Source: 13-2-20CM-68-14 sp036378475 (GTDB taxonomy: Bacteria > Actinomycetota > Thermoleophilia > Gaiellales > Gaiellaceae). Taken from it: a DNA stretch of 22,909 nucleotides. The notes under the pieces were generated by a model. That model made no database searches. It was not told where the DNA came from and saw nothing but the letters and a program-made list of their open reading frames with translations. A program made the position numbers and the translations under genes. Every line of letters begins with the position of its first letter. Position 1 is the stretch's first letter. This document shows, in pieces, positions 20,446-22,909 of the stretch. The stretch spans positions 1-22,909 of the forward strand of contig DASUWJ010000066.1 in the NCBI GenBank assembly GCA_036378475.1, in the 5' to 3' direction.

Positions 20446-20679
20446 GTTAAATTCCTCGGCACGGTGCTCGCGGTGCTCGTTCTCTGGGCGGTCGTCGCCC
20501 ATTCCTCGCCCGGGGCGGGCAAACCCCGCTTCTACACGGTCAAGCCCTACGACACACTCTGGTCGATCGCGGCCTCGCACTACAGTGGCGACCCGCGCGG
20601 GGTGATCTATCGCCTCGAGCAGCGAAACGGCCTCGGCGGCGACGTCGTTCGGCCCGGGCAGAGGCTCGTTCTGCCCTAG
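20440..20679 (+). CDS. SOS-regulated small membrane LysM protein
   Basis: The 79-residue protein has one N-terminal membrane helix (FLGTVLAVLVLWAVVAHS) and a LysM domain, starting FYTVKPYDTLWSIAASHY and ending VRPGQRLVLP, that would bind peptidoglycan outside the membrane. This is the build of SOS-induced division inhibitors: YneA of Bacillus and Rv2719c of Mycobacterium, both LysM proteins under LexA control. Two perfect SOS boxes in the promoter support the same role here, namely delaying septation after DNA damage. lexA itself is not in the window. The IS ends 5 bases before the -35 box, leaving the promoter whole. The stop shares CTAG with the convergent SnoaL-like gene. The LysM call is firm; the function is inferred. 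Confidence 0.88.
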   Translation: MFVKFLGTVLAVLVLWAVVAHSSPGAGKPRFYTVKPYDTLWSIAASHYSGDPRGVIYRLEQRNGLGGDVVRPGQRLVLP

Positions 20680-21149
20680 CTCGACGGCAGGCCCGCGAGG
20701 TAGATCCGCTCGCCGCGGAAGAGCCGTTGCTCGAGGTCGAAGGGGAAGAAGATCGCGACCTCGAACTCGAGCCGCTCACCGCTTGCCGGGAGGTCGAGCC
20801 AGTCGCGCTCGTGCGTCGCGGTCACCACCGCCTCCTCGCAAACCCCCTGCGGCCCGATCACGATCTGGGTCAAGGCGAACTCGATGTCCGGGAACGCACG
20901 GAGGAGCTCCTCGTAGAAGCGGCTGGCGCCTGCGTGGCCCTGCCAGCGCTCCGGCCGCCCGGCGAACGCGTAGACGCAGTCCTCGGTCAGCGTGGCGATC
21001 AGGCCCGGGAGATCGCGCTTGTCCTCCGCGATCGAGTGGCGCTTCCAGAGCGCGCGGACCTCCTCGTGGAGCTCGGCGCTCGCCCTGCGGCCGAGCAGCT
21101 CGCGGGCGCGCGCGCTAGCGCGGGCCGGCGGCAATCCGGGGTTCGCCAC
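20676..21149 (-). CDS. SnoaL-like / NTF2-fold protein
   Basis: The 157-residue protein matches the SnoaL-like polyketide cyclase/NTF2 superfamily: an N-terminal helical part, then DLPGLIATLTEDCVYAFAGR, ERWQGHAGASRFYEELLRAF, PDIEFALTQIVIGPQGV and AVVTATHERDWLDLPASGER in the usual helix-then-sheet order. Such proteins are small isomerases, hydrolases or binding proteins; the reaction cannot be told. GTG 21149 has TAGGCT 6 bases upstream. It is divergent from RNase Z with overlapping -10 boxes and convergent with the LysM gene. Confidence 0.82.
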   Translation of the reverse strand: MANPGLPPARASARARELLGRRASAELHEEVRALWKRHSIAEDKRDLPGLIATLTEDCVYAFAGRPERWQGHAGASRFYEELLRAFPDIEFALTQIVIGPQGVCEEAVVTATHERDWLDLPASGERLEFEVAIFFPFDLEQRLFRGERIYLAGLPSS

Positions 21150-21155
21150 GGCGCG

Positions 21156-21165
21156 AGCCTACACT
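21156..21165. promoter_or_regulatory. Overlapping divergent -10 boxes, SnoaL-like / rnz
   Basis: TAGGCT on the minus strand (21161-21156) lies 6 bases before GTG 21149, and TACACT on the plus strand (21160-21165) lies 7 bases before GTG 21173. The hexamers share the central TA. Only 23 bases separate the two start codons, so both mRNAs must be leaderless or nearly so. Confidence 0.6.
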
Positions 21166-21172
21166 TGCGCCC

Positions 21173-22171
21173 GTGGATCTCGACCTCGTCTTCTTCGGCA
21201 CCTCGGGCTCGGTGCCGACCGCGCAGCGGGCGCCCTCGGCACTTCTCGTGCGGCGCGGCAGCGAGCGGCTCCTGTTTGACTGCGCCGAGGGAACGCAGCG
21301 CCAGATGTTGCGCTCGACGGTCGGCCTGGTCGAGCTGAGGGAGGTCTTCCTGACCCACTACCACGCCGATCACTACCTGGGCTTGCCCGGCATGCTGAAG
21401 ACCTTCGCGCTGCGTGGACGCGAGGTCGAGCTGACCGTCTACGGGCCGCCGGGCCTGCGGGAGCTCTTCTCGGCGCTGAAGCGGATCTTCGGCAAGCTGA
21501 CCTACAGCCTTCGCCTCGAGGAGCTCGAACCCGGCGACGTCCTCGAGCGAGACGGCTACAACCTCGTCACCTTCCCGCCCGCGCACGGCGTCTCCTCGCT
21601 CGGCTACGCGCTCGTCGAGCGCCCCCGCCCCGGCCGTTTCGATGTCGAGGCGGCCGACGCGCTCGGGATCGAGCCACCCCAGCGCGGGCTCCTGCAGCGC
21701 GGCGAGTCGATCGAGCTCCCGGACGGACGGGTGGTGACACCCGATGCCGTGCTCGGGCCGCCGCGCCGGGGTCGTAAGCTCGTCCTCGCCGGCGACACGG
21801 CGCCCTCGCCCGTCGTCCTCGAGGCCGCGCGCGAGGCCGAGGTGCTCGTGCACGAGGCGACCTTCCTCGACGAGGAACGCGAGCGCGCCCGCGAGACCGC
21901 CCACTCGACCGCGCTCGAGGCGGCCGAGCTCGCCCGCGAGGCGGAGGCCGGCCTGCTCGCCCTGACGCACCTCTCGAACCGCTACTTCGGACCCGAGGTC
22001 GGCCGCGAGGCGCGTACGATCTTCCCCGCGACCGTGGTGCCGAAGGATTTCGACGTGATCGACGTGCCGTTCCCGGAGCGGGGGGTGCCCAGGCTCGTGA
22101 AGGCAGGCGCCCGTGGCAGCCATGCGCTCGGCGGCGAGCTCCCCGAACGCGAGACGGAGGCCGTGCCGTGA
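21173..22171 (+). CDS. rnz: Ribonuclease Z (tRNA 3' processing endonuclease)
   Basis: RNase Z cuts the 3' trailer from pre-tRNAs, most importantly those without encoded CCA, such as the tRNA-Arg in this window. The 332-residue metallo-beta-lactamase fold starts LDLVFFGTSGSVPTAQRAPS. It has LLFDCAEGTQRQM, the metal motif HYHADH (62-67) with YLGLPG, FPPAHGVSSLGYAL, AGDTAPSP, HSTALEAAELA and LTHLSNRY, the full RNase Z set. Length is normal for the short bacterial form. GTG 21173 follows TACACT by 7 bases. The DUF2007 gene follows with a GTGA overlap. Confidence 0.95.
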   Translation: MDLDLVFFGTSGSVPTAQRAPSALLVRRGSERLLFDCAEGTQRQMLRSTVGLVELREVFLTHYHADHYLGLPGMLKTFALRGREVELTVYGPPGLRELFSALKRIFGKLTYSLRLEELEPGDVLERDGYNLVTFPPAHGVSSLGYALVERPRPGRFDVEAADALGIEPPQRGLLQRGESIELPDGRVVTPDAVLGPPRRGRKLVLAGDTAPSPVVLEAAREAEVLVHEATFLDEERERARETAHSTALEAAELAREAEAGLLALTHLSNRYFGPEVGREARTIFPATVVPKDFDVIDVPFPERGVPRLVKAGARGSHALGGELPERETEAVP

Positions 22172-22401
22172 CGCAGCTCGTCCAAGTGGCGCTCGCCGAG
22201 GACATCGCCGAGGCCGAGGAGCTGCAGGCGATTCTGCACCAGGCCGGGATCGACTCCGAGCTCGAGTCCGCGGTCGAGCACCATCCGCGCGCAACGGAGA
22301 ACGCGCCCCAGAAGGTGCTCGTTCCCGAGTCGTCGCTTGAGGCGGCCCAGCACGCGATCGAGGCGATGACCGATCCGGACGAGCTCGTTTCCGACGCCTG
22401 A
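22168..22401 (+). CDS. DUF2007-type small protein
   Basis: A 77-residue protein with VQVALAEDIAEAEELQAILH, then GIDSELESA and VLVPESSLEAAQHAIEAM. This beta-alpha-beta-beta-alpha pattern with AEAxxLxxxLxxAGI is that of the DUF2007 putative signal-transducing domain. Function is unknown. GTG 22168 overlaps the rnz stop as GTGA, so translation is coupled. Its own stop overlaps the CTG of the methyltransferase as CTGA. Confidence 0.85.
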   Translation: MTQLVQVALAEDIAEAEELQAILHQAGIDSELESAVEHHPRATENAPQKVLVPESSLEAAQHAIEAMTDPDELVSDA

Positions 22402-22909
22402 GCGAAGCGCTGCCGACTGAGCCGGACTTCGGGGCCCGCGCCGCGGACTACGAGCGCCTACGGCCGATCGACGACAACTGGCTCGAGGTCTTCGAGTTTC
22501 TCGTGCGCGAGGCAGAGCTCGCGGGGGCGCGGGTGCTCGATGTCGGCTGCGGCACGGGCAAGTTCGCCCGCGTGCTCGCCGAGCGCGGCCTGGCCCAGGT
22601 TTGGGGGGTCGATCCCGCTCCCGAGATGCTCGCCCAGGCACGAAACCGCGTGCCCGCTTCGGTCGCTCTCGAGCGCGCCAGCGTGGAGAGCCTGCCCTTC
22701 CAGGACGGCTCGTTCGATGCCGCCGTGCTCTGGACGGTGGTACACCTGATCGACCGGCGTCGTGCCTTCGCCGAGCTTTGGCGGGTGCTTCGACCGGGCG
22801 GTCGGCTCGCGATCGTGACCTTCCCGCCCGCTCACTTCGCTCGCTTCTGGCAGAACGAGTACTTTCCCTCGATCGCCCCGCTCGATCTCGCGCGCCATCC
22901 CTCGCCGGA
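22398..22909 (+). CDS. SAM-dependent methyltransferase (partial, likely CTG start)
   Basis: A class I methyltransferase of the Methyltransf_11 kind, cut by the right edge after 170 codons. Visible motifs are FGARAADYERLRP at the start, motif I VLDVGCGTGKFARVL, motif II WGVDPAPEMLAQA, then VESLPFQDGSFDAAV and LWRVLRPGGRLAIVTFPP. No ATG, GTG or TTG is available before motif I in this frame: an in-frame TGA lies near 22340 and the first GTG, at 22502, would remove the substrate-side helix. CTG 22398, overlapping the DUF2007 stop as CTGA, gives SEALPTEPDFG and is the most likely start. The methyl acceptor is unknown. Confidence 0.85.
   Translation, partial: MSEALPTEPDFGARAADYERLRPIDDNWLEVFEFLVREAELAGARVLDVGCGTGKFARVLAERGLAQVWGVDPAPEMLAQARNRVPASVALERASVESLPFQDGSFDAAVLWTVVHLIDRRRAFAELWRVLRPGGRLAIVTFPPAHFARFWQNEYFPSIAPLDLARHPSP

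Overview
The window looks like the chromosome of a high-GC Gram-positive bacterium, most likely a deep-branching actinobacterium of the Thermoleophilia/Solirubrobacterales-Gaiellales type. This is inferred from gene style: class II fructose bisphosphatase of the GlpX kind, class I aldolase, tandem M29 aminopeptidases, many GTG starts and very tight packing. No rRNA or other phylogenetic marker is present to prove it.

Layout. 1-2609: a lipoprotein (cut by the left edge), a metallophosphoesterase, a divergent M48 membrane protease and a DUF3467 protein. 2630-6276: arginyl-tRNA synthetase (argS), with a candidate Arg-rich leader ORF, then glpX facing a class I aldolase, so the fructose-1,6-bisphosphate steps of gluconeogenesis sit tail to tail. 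6489-7399: tRNA-Gly(CCC) with its terminator, then an 835-base gene-poor scar holding a 40-bp tandem repeat and a second copy of the tRNA 3' half, which looks like an old integration footprint. 7400-11179: GNAT acetyltransferase, coiled-coil protein, HIT hydrolase, MFS exporter and a GFA/CENP-V-type zinc protein. 11349-17520: tRNA-Arg(CCG), an enolase-superfamily dipeptide/N-acyl-Glu epimerase next to a DUF1611 protein (the DgcA/DgcN pairing), a secreted glycosidase and two tandem M29 aminopeptidases. Together these could salvage peptidoglycan peptides and D-glutamate. 17517-17792: a broken phosphodiesterase. 17801-20396: a complete IS1595-family element with 26-bp perfect inverted repeats, an 8-bp target duplication and cargo ORFs. 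20402-20679: a small membrane LysM protein under a promoter carrying two perfect LexA-type SOS boxes. 20676-22909: a SnoaL-like protein, RNase Z, a DUF2007 protein and a methyltransferase cut by the right edge.

Two patterns run through the window. First, about a dozen start codons have a TANNNT hexamer only 6-10 bases upstream, as expected for leaderless mRNAs, and this decides several start sites. Second, at four divergent pairs the two opposed -10 hexamers overlap each other, giving very compact bidirectional promoters. Other packing tricks are CTAG shared by convergent stop codons (twice) and CTGA stop/start overlaps that imply CTG start codons (twice).

The most interesting items are the SOS-controlled LysM protein (a likely cell-division inhibitor of the YneA/Rv2719c kind) with an insertion sequence abutting its -35 box, the cargo-bearing IS1595 element, the bidirectional leaderless promoters and the possible Arg leader peptide before argS. 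All readings are by eye; no database search, alignment score or folding energy was computed.
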